Shown here: positions 1-8,021 of the stretch, piece by piece | How the letters are laid out: every line of letters begins with the position of its first letter | How positions within the stretch are numbered: position 1 is the first letter of the stretch | NCBI GenBank assembly: GCA_020721485.1 | Contig: DYMR01000005.1 | Span: 8,823 to 24,956 of the forward strand | Length of the DNA: 16,134 nucleotides | Origin: Halothiobacillus neapolitanus | GTDB taxonomy: Bacteria > Pseudomonadota > Gammaproteobacteria > Halothiobacillales > Halothiobacillaceae | Direction: 5' to 3' | Translations under genes and position numbers: made by a program | The notes under the pieces: generated by a model | What the model saw: only the letters and a program-made list of their open reading frames with translations | Database searches by the model: none | Told to the model about the DNA's origin: nothing

Positions 1-1514
1 TTATTGTGATGATACTGGCGATGAATGGGATCTTCTTGGAAATAGCGCAGCGTGTCGTTCATCCACCCCATATTCCATTTCATGGTGAATCCTAATCCAC
101 CGACTTCTGGGGGGCGGGACACCAACGGCCAAGCGGTCGATTCTTCCGCCATGATCATGGTGCCGGGAACGCGGGTGTGGGTGGTGTGATTGAGTTGCCG
201 TAAGAAATCAATCGCTTCAATATTTTCTCGCCCGCCATAAGCATTCGGCAGCCAGTCGCCGGCTTCGCGCGAGTAATCCAAATAAAGCATGGAGGCGACG
301 GCATCGACCCGCAGGCCGTCAATATGCATTTCTTCCAACCAAAATAGGGCGGAGCCAATTAAAAAATTACGGACTTCATTGCGACCGTAATTGAAAATCA
401 GCGTACCCCAATCCCTATGTTCACCGCGACGAGGGTCCTCATGTTCATAGAGTGCGGTGCCATCGAATCGGGCGAGCGCAAAATGATCGCGGGGAAAGTG
501 TGCGGGTACCCAATCAAGAATGACCCCAATACCCGCTTGATGGAGTTGATCAACAAAATATCGAAAATCTTCGGGGGTGCCAAAACGGGCAGTTGGGGCG
601 TAATAACCGGTTGTTTGATAGCCCCATGAGCCATCAAAGGGATGCTCGGTAATGGGCAGAAGTTCGATATGGGTGAAGCCTTGTTCTTGTATATACGGAA
701 TCAATCGCGCAGCCAATTCACGATAATTCAGAAACTTTTGTTCATTCTGCTGCCAAGAGCCTAAATGGACTTCATAAATACTCATGGGCGCGTGGCGCCA
801 ATCCGTATTTTGGCGCTGTTTCATCCAGTCACCATCGCTCCAGGTATATTGAGCCGGTGCGGTGATTTTTGCTGCGGTATTCGGGCGCAATTCGAACGCT
901 TGCCCTAATGGGTCAGTGCGGACGGAAATATCGCCGGAATCGCGGTTTTTTAGTTCAAATTTGTACAGATCGCCCGCGCTAAGGCCGGGAATAAATAATT
1001 CCCATATGCCATTGGGAATCCGTGCGCGCATGGGGTGCCGGCGGCCATCCCAGTTATTGAAATCGCCCACTACGCTGACGCGGCAAGCGTTGGGCGCCCA
1101 AACGCTAAAACGCACCCCGTCGATGCCGTCAATTTGCTGCGGATGGGCGCCCAGCATTTCCCACAGCCGGTAATGATTGCCTTCTGCAAACAGGTGCAGA
1201 TCCAACTCGCCCAGCAACAGCGGGAATGAATAGGGGTCGATCACGGTGTAGGGCTTAGCCGTTGCATCCAGCGGGGTGATGTGCAGGCTGGGGTGAGCGG
1301 GCAGGGCGTTTTTGGCCATTTGCCCACTGAATGCGCCATCCCCCAACGCCGTAAGCTCAATCCACTGCCCTGCATGGGTTTGCACCGCGACGCGCGACGC
1401 GTGCGGTTGAAAGCTGTTAAAGCGCATGCCAGCGCCCTCAGCGTGGCTTCCGAGCAGGGCAAAGGGGTCGTGGGAGCGGGCGTCGATCAGGGGGGCGAAT
1501 TGGGTAAGCAGCAT
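1..1514 (-). CDS. glgB: 1,4-alpha-glucan branching enzyme GlgB (GH13), 3' end outside the window
   Basis: GlgB cuts alpha-1,4-glucan chains and rejoins them as alpha-1,6 branches during glycogen synthesis in the cytoplasm. The first 504 residues are visible; relatives have about 730, so roughly 220 C-terminal residues lie beyond base 1. The order is: N1 domain (about 10-110), CBM48-like module (about 130-215, with FSVWAPNA and [12 protein letters not shown]), then the GH13 barrel. Landmarks are YEVHLGSW (247-254), WGYQ (297-300), DWVPAHF (334-340), DGLRVDAV with predicted nucleophile D404, and MAEEST with predicted acid E457. These match E. coli D405 and E458 as recalled. The ATG at 1514-1512 was chosen because an in-frame TAA lies six codons upstream and an AAAGGA sits 11 bases before it. 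The gene diverges from glgC. No frameshift is seen. The identification is secure. Confidence 0.97.
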   Translation of the reverse strand, partial: MLLTQFAPLIDARSHDPFALLGSHAEGAGMRFNSFQPHASRVAVQTHAGQWIELTALGDGAFSGQMAKNALPAHPSLHITPLDATAKPYTVIDPYSFPLLLGELDLHLFAEGNHYRLWEMLGAHPQQIDGIDGVRFSVWAPNACRVSVVGDFNNWDGRRHPMRARIPNGIWELFIPGLSAGDLYKFELKNRDSGDISVRTDPLGQAFELRPNTAAKITAPAQYTWSDGDWMKQRQNTDWRHAPMSIYEVHLGSWQQNEQKFLNYRELAARLIPYIQEQGFTHIELLPITEHPFDGSWGYQTTGYYAPTARFGTPEDFRYFVDQLHQAGIGVILDWVPAHFPRDHFALARFDGTALYEHEDPRRGEHRDWGTLIFNYGRNEVRNFLIGSALFWLEEMHIDGLRVDAVASMLYLDYSREAGDWLPNAYGGRENIEAIDFLRQLNHTTHTRVPGTMIMAEESTAWPLVSRPPEVGGLGFTMKWNMGWMNDTLRYFQEDPIHRQYHHN

Positions 1515-1659
1515 CGAGGGCAAATTCCTTTACATCGGAGCAAAAACAAGTACAGAGCAAGCGGTGTACGGGGTTTTGGCGACTTTTAATGGTGCGAATG
1601 ACCGCGTGTGGATGGCAACGATCATCATGCAACATGGGGGCGGCGGGTGCCATCTAATT

Positions 1660-1671
1660 TTTTCATGAAAA
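1660..1671. promoter_or_regulatory. Perfect 12-bp palindrome TTTTCATGAAAA, possible operator
   Basis: The sequence is its own reverse complement and sits in the glgB-glgC divergent region, about 18 bases upstream of the -35 element proposed for glgC. That is a suitable place for a regulator acting on one or both genes. It matches no operator I recognise, and AT-rich palindromes of this length can arise by chance. Confidence 0.3.
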
Positions 1672-1689
1672 GATTTTTGGGAATTACGC

Positions 1690-1719
1690 TTGACGGTAAC
1701 AATCACCCGATAGGATTAT
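1690..1719 (+). promoter_or_regulatory. Candidate sigma-70 promoter for glgC
   Basis: The -35 element TTGACG (1690-1695, 5 of 6 consensus) and the -10 element GATTAT (1714-1719, 4 of 6) are separated by 18 bases. The start codon at 1789 would leave an untranslated leader of about 60 bases. A TATAAG at 1757-1762 is an alternative -10, but it has no good -35 partner. Confidence 0.5.
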
Positions 1720-1788
1720 GCGCTAAGGCACAACAATCCGTTTTGCCAATTGCTTTTATAAGCCTATGTTGAGTAAAGGGAAATTCGT

Positions 1789-3060
1789 ATGTTGATTGAA
1801 AGCCCGAAACGACTGGTCAGCCGCATCACCCGTGACACGCTGGCTTTGGTGCTTGCCGGAGGGCGCGGATCGCGTCTGAAGCAGTTGACGGATTGGCGTG
1901 CCAAGCCTGCGGTACCGTTTGGCGGTAAGTTTCGGATTATTGATTTTCCTTTGTCAAACTGTGTGAATTCGGGCATTCGCCGAATCGCTGTGCTGACTCA
2001 ATATAAGGCACACTCGCTCATCAAGCATGTTCAGCAAGGCTGGGGGGCAAATAAACTGGCTCGCGATGAGTTTGTTGAATTGTTACCTGCCCAGCAACGG
2101 ATTAATGAACAGGCGTGGTATAGCGGGACTGCCGATGCCGTGTATCAGAATATTGATATTTTGCGTACCCATGATGCGGAATATACCCTGATCCTCGCGG
2201 GCGATCACATTTATAAAATGGATTATGGCCCGATGCTGGCCTACCATGTGGAAAAAAATGCCGATCTAACCATTGGGTGTATCGAGGTGCCGGTGGCGGA
2301 GGCTTCCGCATTCGGCGTGATGGAAATTGATCAGGGCGGTCGAATCAAAAGTTTCTGGGAAAAACCCGAGCAGCCGCCTGAAATGCCGGGCCAGCCGGGA
2401 GTTTCTTTAGCTTCAATGGGTATTTATGTATTTAATACTCGGTTTTTGTTCGAGCAATTGATTCATGATGCCGATGATCCGAAGTCCGAACATGATTTCG
2501 GCAAAAACATTATTCCGCGCGTCATCAAGAATTATCAGGTGTTTGCCTATCCGTTCCGAGATGTGGCGACCGGCGCGCAGGCGTATTGGCGGGATGTCGG
2601 GACGATTGATTCCTATTGGGCGGCTAATCTGGAGTTGATTGGCGTCACGCCGGATTTGAATTTGTATGACACGGAATGGCCTATTTGGACTTATCAAGAA
2701 CAGTTACCGCCGGCTAAATTTGTGTTTGACGATGAAGATCGTCGGGGTATGGCGGTGGATGCCATGGTTTCCGGTGGATGCATTATCAGCGGCGCGGTGG
2801 TACGGCATTCGTTGTTATTTTCCAATGTGGTGGTGAATGCCCATGCCAGTGTCGATCATTCTGTTATTCTGCCGAATGTGGTGATTGGCCAAGGGGCAAA
2901 AGTCCGCCGCGCGGTGATTGATAAGGGATGTATTATTCCAGAAGGCATGACGATTGGTTTTGATCGAGCAGAAGACGAGGCGCGTTTCGAGGTGAGCCAA
3001 AATGGCATTGTGTTGGTCACGCCCGATATGTTGGGCCAACGGCTACACATGATTCGCTAG
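1789..3060 (+). CDS. glgC: Glucose-1-phosphate adenylyltransferase (ADP-glucose pyrophosphorylase) GlgC
   Basis: GlgC makes ADP-glucose from glucose-1-phosphate and ATP, the committed and usually allosteric step of bacterial glycogen synthesis. At 423 residues it is normal length. The nucleotidyltransferase domain shows LAGGRGSRL (22-30), [15 protein letters not shown] (39-53), GTADAV (113-118), ILAGDHIYK (135-143), EKP (191-193) and [10 protein letters not shown] (206-215). YWRDVGT (266-272) follows. The C-terminal part from about 300 has the hydrophobic hexapeptide-like repeats of a left-handed beta-helix, including VSGGCIISG and CIIPEGM. The ATG has AAAGGG 8 bases upstream. It leads the glgC-GH57-malQ-nagZ run. 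Fructose-bisphosphate/AMP control is known for enterobacterial homologues; effector specificity cannot be read here. Confidence 0.97.
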   Translation: MLIESPKRLVSRITRDTLALVLAGGRGSRLKQLTDWRAKPAVPFGGKFRIIDFPLSNCVNSGIRRIAVLTQYKAHSLIKHVQQGWGANKLARDEFVELLPAQQRINEQAWYSGTADAVYQNIDILRTHDAEYTLILAGDHIYKMDYGPMLAYHVEKNADLTIGCIEVPVAEASAFGVMEIDQGGRIKSFWEKPEQPPEMPGQPGVSLASMGIYVFNTRFLFEQLIHDADDPKSEHDFGKNIIPRVIKNYQVFAYPFRDVATGAQAYWRDVGTIDSYWAANLELIGVTPDLNLYDTEWPIWTYQEQLPPAKFVFDDEDRRGMAVDAMVSGGCIISGAVVRHSLLFSNVVVNAHASVDHSVILPNVVIGQGAKVRRAVIDKGCIIPEGMTIGFDRAEDEARFEVSQNGIVLVTPDMLGQRLHMIR

Positions 3061-3123
3061 AACTGATTCGCCGACTGGGGTGACTGGGGAAAGCCGCACC
3101 GGCGCGATGAAGGAATGACCACG

Positions 3124-4830
3124 ATGAACGCAAACAAATTACAAGTTGTGCTGTGTTGGCACATGCACCAACCGGAATACCGTGATCCAAATACGGGGCA
3201 ATTCCAACAACCCTGGACTTATCTGCATGCCATTAAGGATTATGTGGATATGGCGGCGCATTTGGAGCGTTATCCGGATGCGCGGGCGGTGGTGAATTTT
3301 GTACCCATTTTGTTAGAACAGCTCGACGATTACCGCATCCAAATCGACCATTATGCGCAAGGCTTTGATTCGACTTGGTTGCGCGATACGGTATTGAGTT
3401 CATTGGTTGCTGCCGAATCGATTACCGATCCTGAGGAGCGAATTCGGGTGGTGCGTGCCCTCACGCGCGCCAATGAAGAGCGATTGGTGCGCCGTTTCGA
3501 GCCGTTTCAGGATTTAATTGACCTGTCGCGCGCGCTGCTCACCAGTACGGAGCAGGGTGAATACCTGAGCGATGCCTTTATTAGTGATCTGTCCGTTTGG
3601 TATCACTTAGCGTGGATGGGGGAAACGGTGCGACGCACCGATCCGCTGATCCAGCGGTTGATGACACAATCGGGGCGGTTTTCGGTGGATGATCGTCGGG
3701 CGTTGCTGGCGCGCATTGGTGAATTGATTGCGGGGATTTTCCCTCGATACCGTGCGTTGGCAGAAGCGGGTCGGGTTGAGTTGTCGATGACGCCCTACGC
3801 CCACCCGATCATGCCTTTGCTGCTCGACATGGGGGCGGGAAAGGACACGCTGCCGCAGGATCCGCAACCCACCGGGGCGGCGTATTCGCACGGTGCCGAG
3901 CGGGTGAACTGGCATTTGGCGCACGGCTTGGCCGTGTTCGAACGCTATTTCGGCATTCGTCCGGTCGGGTGTTGGCCTTCCGAGGGTGCGCTGTCGGAGC
4001 CCACGATTCATGCCTTGGCTCAAGCGGGATTTGCTTGGGCGGCCAGCGGCAACCAAGTTTTGAAGAATTCGCTCGCCCGGCAAGAGCGCTCGGGCGCAGA
4101 GGCTTGCGCGCATGCCGTCTGGCAGTTTGATCACCTATCTCCGGCCTTGTTTTTCCGCGATGACGGTTTGTCGGATTTGATTGGGTTTGATTATCAAAAA
4201 TGGCATGCCGATGATGCGGTGGGCAATTTTATTGGGCACCTGGAACAAATCGCAGAAACCTGCCACGGTGCGGATTCAGTCGTGCCGATTATTCTGGATG
4301 GTGAAAACGCTTGGGAGTTTTACCCCGATAATGGCTATTGGCTGTTGGATGCGTTGTATCAACGACTCAGCGCGCACCCCAATATTTTGCTCACGACCTT
4401 TGGCGAAGTGGTTCATCGCGCCTCCAGTCGGCGGAAACTCTCGCATTTGGTCGCCGGAAGCTGGGTGTACGGCAATCTCGCCACCTGGATTGGCAGTGAT
4501 GCGAAAAACCGCGCCTGGGACATGCTGATGACGGCTCGACTCGATTATGAACGGGCGGAAGCCTCGGGTGGCTGGGATGCGGCCACCACCGAGCGCAATC
4601 GGCAACAGCTCGGCATTTGCGAAGGCTCGGACTGGTTCTGGTGGTTTGGGGATTACAACCCCGGCGATGCCGTGCGGGATTTCGACGCGCTGTATCGTTT
4701 GCACCTGACCCGTCTGTACGAACTGATTGGGCTGCCCGTGCCAGCCGTTTTGGCGCAGCCCATTTGTTTGCCGCCGACCGTGGCCGGCGATCAGGTGGAG
4801 GCCGGTGGCATCATGCGGCGTGGCCAATGA
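3124..4830 (+). CDS. Glycoside hydrolase family 57 protein (alpha-amylase or 4-alpha-glucanotransferase type)
   Basis: This is a GH57 retaining enzyme acting on alpha-glucans; known activities in the family include alpha-amylase, amylopullulanase, 4-alpha-glucanotransferase and branching enzyme. All five family regions are visible (numbered from the ATG at 3124): HQP (15-17), VELSMTPYAHPIMPLL (218-233), GCWPSEGALS with predicted nucleophile E287, FFRDDGLSDLIGF with predicted acid D346, and LDGENAWEFYP (391-401). No signal peptide is seen, so it should be cytoplasmic and act on glycogen or maltodextrins. Length is 568 residues. An ATG at 3115 directly abuts AAGGA (3110-3114), which is too close; the ATG at 3124 has 9-base spacing and is preferred. 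It lies 63 bp after glgC and overlaps malQ by ATGA. The precise reaction is not determined by these motifs. Confidence 0.88.
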   Translation: MNANKLQVVLCWHMHQPEYRDPNTGQFQQPWTYLHAIKDYVDMAAHLERYPDARAVVNFVPILLEQLDDYRIQIDHYAQGFDSTWLRDTVLSSLVAAESITDPEERIRVVRALTRANEERLVRRFEPFQDLIDLSRALLTSTEQGEYLSDAFISDLSVWYHLAWMGETVRRTDPLIQRLMTQSGRFSVDDRRALLARIGELIAGIFPRYRALAEAGRVELSMTPYAHPIMPLLLDMGAGKDTLPQDPQPTGAAYSHGAERVNWHLAHGLAVFERYFGIRPVGCWPSEGALSEPTIHALAQAGFAWAASGNQVLKNSLARQERSGAEACAHAVWQFDHLSPALFFRDDGLSDLIGFDYQKWHADDAVGNFIGHLEQIAETCHGADSVVPIILDGENAWEFYPDNGYWLLDALYQRLSAHPNILLTTFGEVVHRASSRRKLSHLVAGSWVYGNLATWIGSDAKNRAWDMLMTARLDYERAEASGGWDAATTERNRQQLGICEGSDWFWWFGDYNPGDAVRDFDALYRLHLTRLYELIGLPVPAVLAQPICLPPTVAGDQVEAGGIMRRGQ

Positions 4831-6266
4831 CGCCGCCCTCGCGTTTTCATGGCGAATTACCCTGCGCGCGGCGGCGTGCGGGCGTGCTGCTGCCCTTGTT
4901 CAGCCTGCCGTCGGGCCGTTTCGGCGCCGAAGCCGCGCAGTTTATTGAATACATCGCGGCGGCCGGTTTGACCGTGTGGCAGGTGCTGCCTTTGGGCCCG
5001 ACACTTTCTGATGGCTCGCCGTATCAATGCAGCTCGTCATTCGCGCTGAACCCGGCGTTTTTGGATGAGGCGGGTTTGCTCGCGGATGCTGCGTTCGTAC
5101 CCGGAACCTCGCTGGCTGATCGTCGCCGTGGTTTGGGGGCGAGTTCGTCGTTGCAACAGGAATTTGCCGCTTTTCAAGCCGCCACGCCGTGGTTGGCGGG
5201 TTATGCCGAATTTATCGTGCTGAAGCAACAGCACGCGCAGGCCGCGTGGTGGCAGTGGCCGGCGGCATGGCGGGATCGAGAACCGCAGGCGCTGCGTACC
5301 TTGACCTCAACCCACGCAAACGCCTTGCAGGCGGTGGCGTTCGAGCAATTTATTTTGGATCGACAATGGCGCGAATTGGTGGCGACTGCGCATGCCCACG
5401 GTGTGTTGATTTATGGCGATTTGCCGATTTTCGTGGCCGGGGATTCCGCCGATGTCTGGCTGAACCGAGCCGAATTTCAGCTCACTCCGGAGGGATTGCC
5501 GACGGTGGTGGCGGGCGTGCCGCCGGATTATTTTTCCGCTACCGGCCAGCGCTGGGGGAATCCGCTGTTTGATTGGTCGGCCATGGCCGCCAACGGGTTT
5601 GAGTGGTGGCGGGCACGCATGGCGCGGCACCGCGCATTGTTCGACTGGGTGCGCATCGATCATTTTCGCGGCTTGGCGGCGTACTGGTCGATTCCGGCCA
5701 CCAGTGACACGGCGATTGATGGCGAGTGGATTGAAGCGCCGGGTGCCGCGTTGTTGACGGCGTTGCGGGCGGACGCGGGCGGCGCGTTGCCGGTGATTGC
5801 CGAAGATTTAGGCGTCATCACCGAGGATGTGGTCGCGCTGCGCGAAGACTATGCCTTGCCCGGCATGCGCATCCTGCAATTCGCGTTTGATAGCGATGAC
5901 CTGAACCCGTATCTGCCGGAAAATCACACGGTGGATTCGGTGGTGTACACCGGCACGCACGATAACGACACCAGTTTGGGCTGGTGGCAAGGGCTGAATC
6001 CTGAACTTCAAGCGCGGGTGCGCACAGTGTTGCACTCAGAAGCGGCGATGCCCGGCGCATTGATTGAGGCGGCGTTCGCTTCGGTGGCGGGCTTGGCAGT
6101 CATTCCTATGGCGGATTTTTTGGGGTTGGATGGCGCAGGGCGGATCAACACCCCCGGCACCACGCAAGGCAACTGGCGGTGGCGTTTTGACGCCGCGCAG
6201 CTCACGCCGGCCATGCAGGCAGACATCGCCGCGATGGTGGCCGCCAGCGGGCGGGGCGCCGCATGA
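4827..6266 (+). CDS. malQ: 4-alpha-glucanotransferase (amylomaltase) MalQ
   Basis: MalQ transfers glucan segments between maltodextrins, releasing glucose (GH77). Diagnostic segments are RRAGVLLPLFSLPS near the N-terminus, WQVLPLGPT (51-59), SPYQCSSSFALNP (64-76), GDLPIFVAGDSADVW (197-211), DWVRIDHFRG with predicted nucleophile D278, VIAEDLG with predicted acid E326, and TGTHDND (375-381). At 479 residues it matches the compact bacterial amylomaltase class rather than the roughly 690-residue E. coli MalQ with its N-terminal extension. The frame stays open upstream to about 4617, but that stretch lies inside the GH57 gene and has no MalQ similarity. The ATG at 4827 overlaps the GH57 stop (ATGA) and suggests translational coupling; no strong ribosome-binding site is seen. 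The next gene overlaps in the same way. Confidence 0.95.
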   Translation: MTPPSRFHGELPCARRRAGVLLPLFSLPSGRFGAEAAQFIEYIAAAGLTVWQVLPLGPTLSDGSPYQCSSSFALNPAFLDEAGLLADAAFVPGTSLADRRRGLGASSSLQQEFAAFQAATPWLAGYAEFIVLKQQHAQAAWWQWPAAWRDREPQALRTLTSTHANALQAVAFEQFILDRQWRELVATAHAHGVLIYGDLPIFVAGDSADVWLNRAEFQLTPEGLPTVVAGVPPDYFSATGQRWGNPLFDWSAMAANGFEWWRARMARHRALFDWVRIDHFRGLAAYWSIPATSDTAIDGEWIEAPGAALLTALRADAGGALPVIAEDLGVITEDVVALREDYALPGMRILQFAFDSDDLNPYLPENHTVDSVVYTGTHDNDTSLGWWQGLNPELQARVRTVLHSEAAMPGALIEAAFASVAGLAVIPMADFLGLDGAGRINTPGTTQGNWRWRFDAAQLTPAMQADIAAMVAASGRGAA

Positions 6267-7348
6267 GTCAGCCGTTGATGCCCATCGGCCCTTTGATGGT
6301 CGATGTTGCCGGGTTTTCTTTAACCGAATCCGAACGCCATCGTCTGCGGCATCCTGCCGTCGGTGGCGTGATTTTATTCGCCAGAAATTTTGAGTCGCGG
6401 GCGCAGTTGATGGCGCTGACTGCCGAAATTCGCGCCCTGCGTCATCCGCACCTGCTGATTGCGGTCGATCAAGAAGGCGGGCGCGTGCAGCGTTTTCGCA
6501 GTGATGGCTTTGTCCACCTGCCGCCGATGGGGCAGTTGGGTGCGCTGTTCGAGCGCGACCGCCAAGCCGGGCTGGAGGCCGCGCACAGCCTGGGTTGGCT
6601 GATGGCCACGCAACTGCGCATGGCCGGTGTGGATTTGAGCTTCGCGCCGGTGCTGGATTTAAGTCGAGGCATCAGCGGCGTGATTGGCGATCGGGCGTTT
6701 GCGCGCGAACCGGCGGCGATTATCGCCTTGGCCGTGGCCTACACAGCGGGCATGCAATCGGCGGGCATGTCGGCGGTGGGCAAACATTTTCCGGGGCATG
6801 GTTCGATTGCCGAAGATTCTCACATCGCCCATCCGGTCGATACCCGCAGTTTTTCCACCATCGAACGCGAAGATTTGCGCCCGTTCTTGGGGCTGATTGA
6901 GCGCTACATTCCGGGTTTAATGGCCGCGCATGTGATTTATCCGGCAGTGGATGCGCAGCCTGCCGGATTTTCCCGCCATTGGCTGCACAGCCTGCTGCGC
7001 GAACGCTGGCAGTACCAAGGCGCGGTATTTTCCGATGATTTAACGATGGCCGCCGCCTCCGTGGCGGGTGATATCGTCGCGCGGGTGGATGCCGCTTTGG
7101 CGGCGGGTTGCGATATGGCCTTGATTTGCAACCATCCCGAATGGGTGGATGCGGTGCTCGCCGCGCGTTCGTTCGCGCCCGAACCCGTGCGGGAAACCCG
7201 ACTGGCGCGCCTGATGGGGCACGGCACCGTGCCGAGCGAGGCGCATTTTCAACACGACCCGCGCCGTGTGCGTGCGCTGGCTTGGGTCGAGCGGCTGCGG
7301 GATCCCCGCGCGGAAGCCGATGCGGGCTGGTTTTTGAATGAGCAATAA
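6263..7348 (+). CDS. nagZ: Beta-N-acetylhexosaminidase NagZ (GH3)
   Basis: NagZ removes N-acetylglucosamine from anhydro-muropeptides in the cytoplasm during cell-wall recycling; in several gammaproteobacteria its products influence AmpR-controlled beta-lactamase. Seen are AVDQEGGRVQRF (67-78), the signature KHFPGHGSIAEDSH (174-187) holding the catalytic His loop, and VFSDDLTM (255-262) with predicted nucleophile D258. At 361 residues it is slightly longer than the usual 340 or so, the excess being at the C-terminus. No signal peptide or extra domain is seen. The start overlaps the malQ stop by ATGA, so it is probably translated from the glycogen-operon message. Downstream hpt follows after 53 bp, a gene order I recall from other gammaproteobacteria. 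Confidence 0.95.
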   Translation: MSQPLMPIGPLMVDVAGFSLTESERHRLRHPAVGGVILFARNFESRAQLMALTAEIRALRHPHLLIAVDQEGGRVQRFRSDGFVHLPPMGQLGALFERDRQAGLEAAHSLGWLMATQLRMAGVDLSFAPVLDLSRGISGVIGDRAFAREPAAIIALAVAYTAGMQSAGMSAVGKHFPGHGSIAEDSHIAHPVDTRSFSTIEREDLRPFLGLIERYIPGLMAAHVIYPAVDAQPAGFSRHWLHSLLRERWQYQGAVFSDDLTMAAASVAGDIVARVDAALAAGCDMALICNHPEWVDAVLAARSFAPEPVRETRLARLMGHGTVPSEAHFQHDPRRVRALAWVERLRDPRAEADAGWFLNEQ

Positions 7349-7401
7349 TCCTTGGGCAAACCCCCTCGTACTTCCTGTGAATACTTTCTGGGAACACCGC
7401 C

Positions 7402-7995
7402 GTGACTGAGGCGGATGGCGCCGTGACGGCGGCAACGCGAGCGGCGTGGTTGGCGCAGGCTGACTGCTTGGTGTCGGATGCGCAGATGCAGCAGGCGTAT
7501 GACCGCATGGCGCGCGACATCACAGAGCAAATCGCGCAGGACTGTCCGGTGATGTTGGTGGTGATGACCGGCGGGCTGGTAGCGGCGGGGCAATTGCTGG
7601 CGCGGCTGTCGTTCCCGCTGGAGATCGACTATGTCCACGCCACGCGTTATCGCGGCACGCAGGGCGGCGAGATTGAGTGGCGCGCGCGCCCGACCCGAGA
7701 TTTGGCGGGTCGCACGGTGCTGATTGTGGATGATTTGCTTGATGAAGGCGTCACCCTGGCTGCCGTGCGCGACTGGTGCCAATCCGTTGGCGCAGCACGG
7801 GTACTGTTGGCGGTGGCGGCCATTAAAGACTTACCCATGCGCCAGGATAACGGCAACGACAACGACCACGAGCGCCCCGTGCCGGATTTCGTGGGGGTGT
7901 CGATTCCAGATCGGTTCGTGTTTGGCGAAGGCTTGGATTACGACGGCTATTATCGAAATGTTCGCGGTATTTTCGCCTTGGCAACATCCCGATAA
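7402..7995 (+). CDS. hpt: Hypoxanthine-guanine phosphoribosyltransferase-like purine salvage enzyme
   Basis: This type I phosphoribosyltransferase would join a 6-oxopurine to PRPP to make IMP or GMP. The PRPP-binding loop VLIVDDLLDEGVTL (106-119) is clear. IKDLPMR (141-147) supplies a Lys in the position used for base contact in HPRTs, followed by PDFVGVSIPDRFVFGEGLDYDGYYRN, the usual C-terminal signature. The start is GTG at 7402, with only a weak GGGAA upstream; a GTG at 7423 is possible. A short Asn/Asp-rich stretch (about 149-156) lies between the Lys and the PDFVG segment and looks like a lengthened loop. With mtnP 26 bp downstream, it could reuse hypoxanthine released from methylthioinosine. 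Whether hypoxanthine, guanine or both are used cannot be told. Confidence 0.9.
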   Translation: MTEADGAVTAATRAAWLAQADCLVSDAQMQQAYDRMARDITEQIAQDCPVMLVVMTGGLVAAGQLLARLSFPLEIDYVHATRYRGTQGGEIEWRARPTRDLAGRTVLIVDDLLDEGVTLAAVRDWCQSVGAARVLLAVAAIKDLPMRQDNGNDNDHERPVPDFVGVSIPDRFVFGEGLDYDGYYRNVRGIFALATSR

Positions 7996-8021
7996 ACCTC
8001 GATTCACACAGGAAATTCAAC

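Larger units (their letters stand above)
1515..1788. promoter_or_regulatory. Divergent control region between glgB and glgC
   Basis: These 274 bp separate the start codons of the divergent glgB and glgC genes and must hold promoters for both. No convincing gene is seen: short open frames crossing it have no ribosome-binding site and no recognisable product. It is more AT-rich than its flanks from about 1655 onward. It contains a sigma-70-like promoter facing glgC (1690-1719) and a perfect 12-bp palindrome (1660-1671). I could not find a confident minus-strand promoter for glgB. Confidence 0.7.

Noticed and set aside
4617..4826. Longer MalQ beginning at 4617
   Set aside because: These 70 codons lie inside the GH57 gene, have no MalQ similarity, and the ATGA overlap at 4827 fits the family's N-terminus.
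7349..7401. Terminator or promoter between nagZ and hpt
   Set aside because: No stable hairpin, T-run or paired -35/-10 elements could be found in these 53 bases.
6720..7523. 267-codon minus-strand open frame opposite nagZ and hpt
   Set aside because: It crosses two well-supported plus-strand genes and gives an Arg/Pro/Ala-rich product without motifs.
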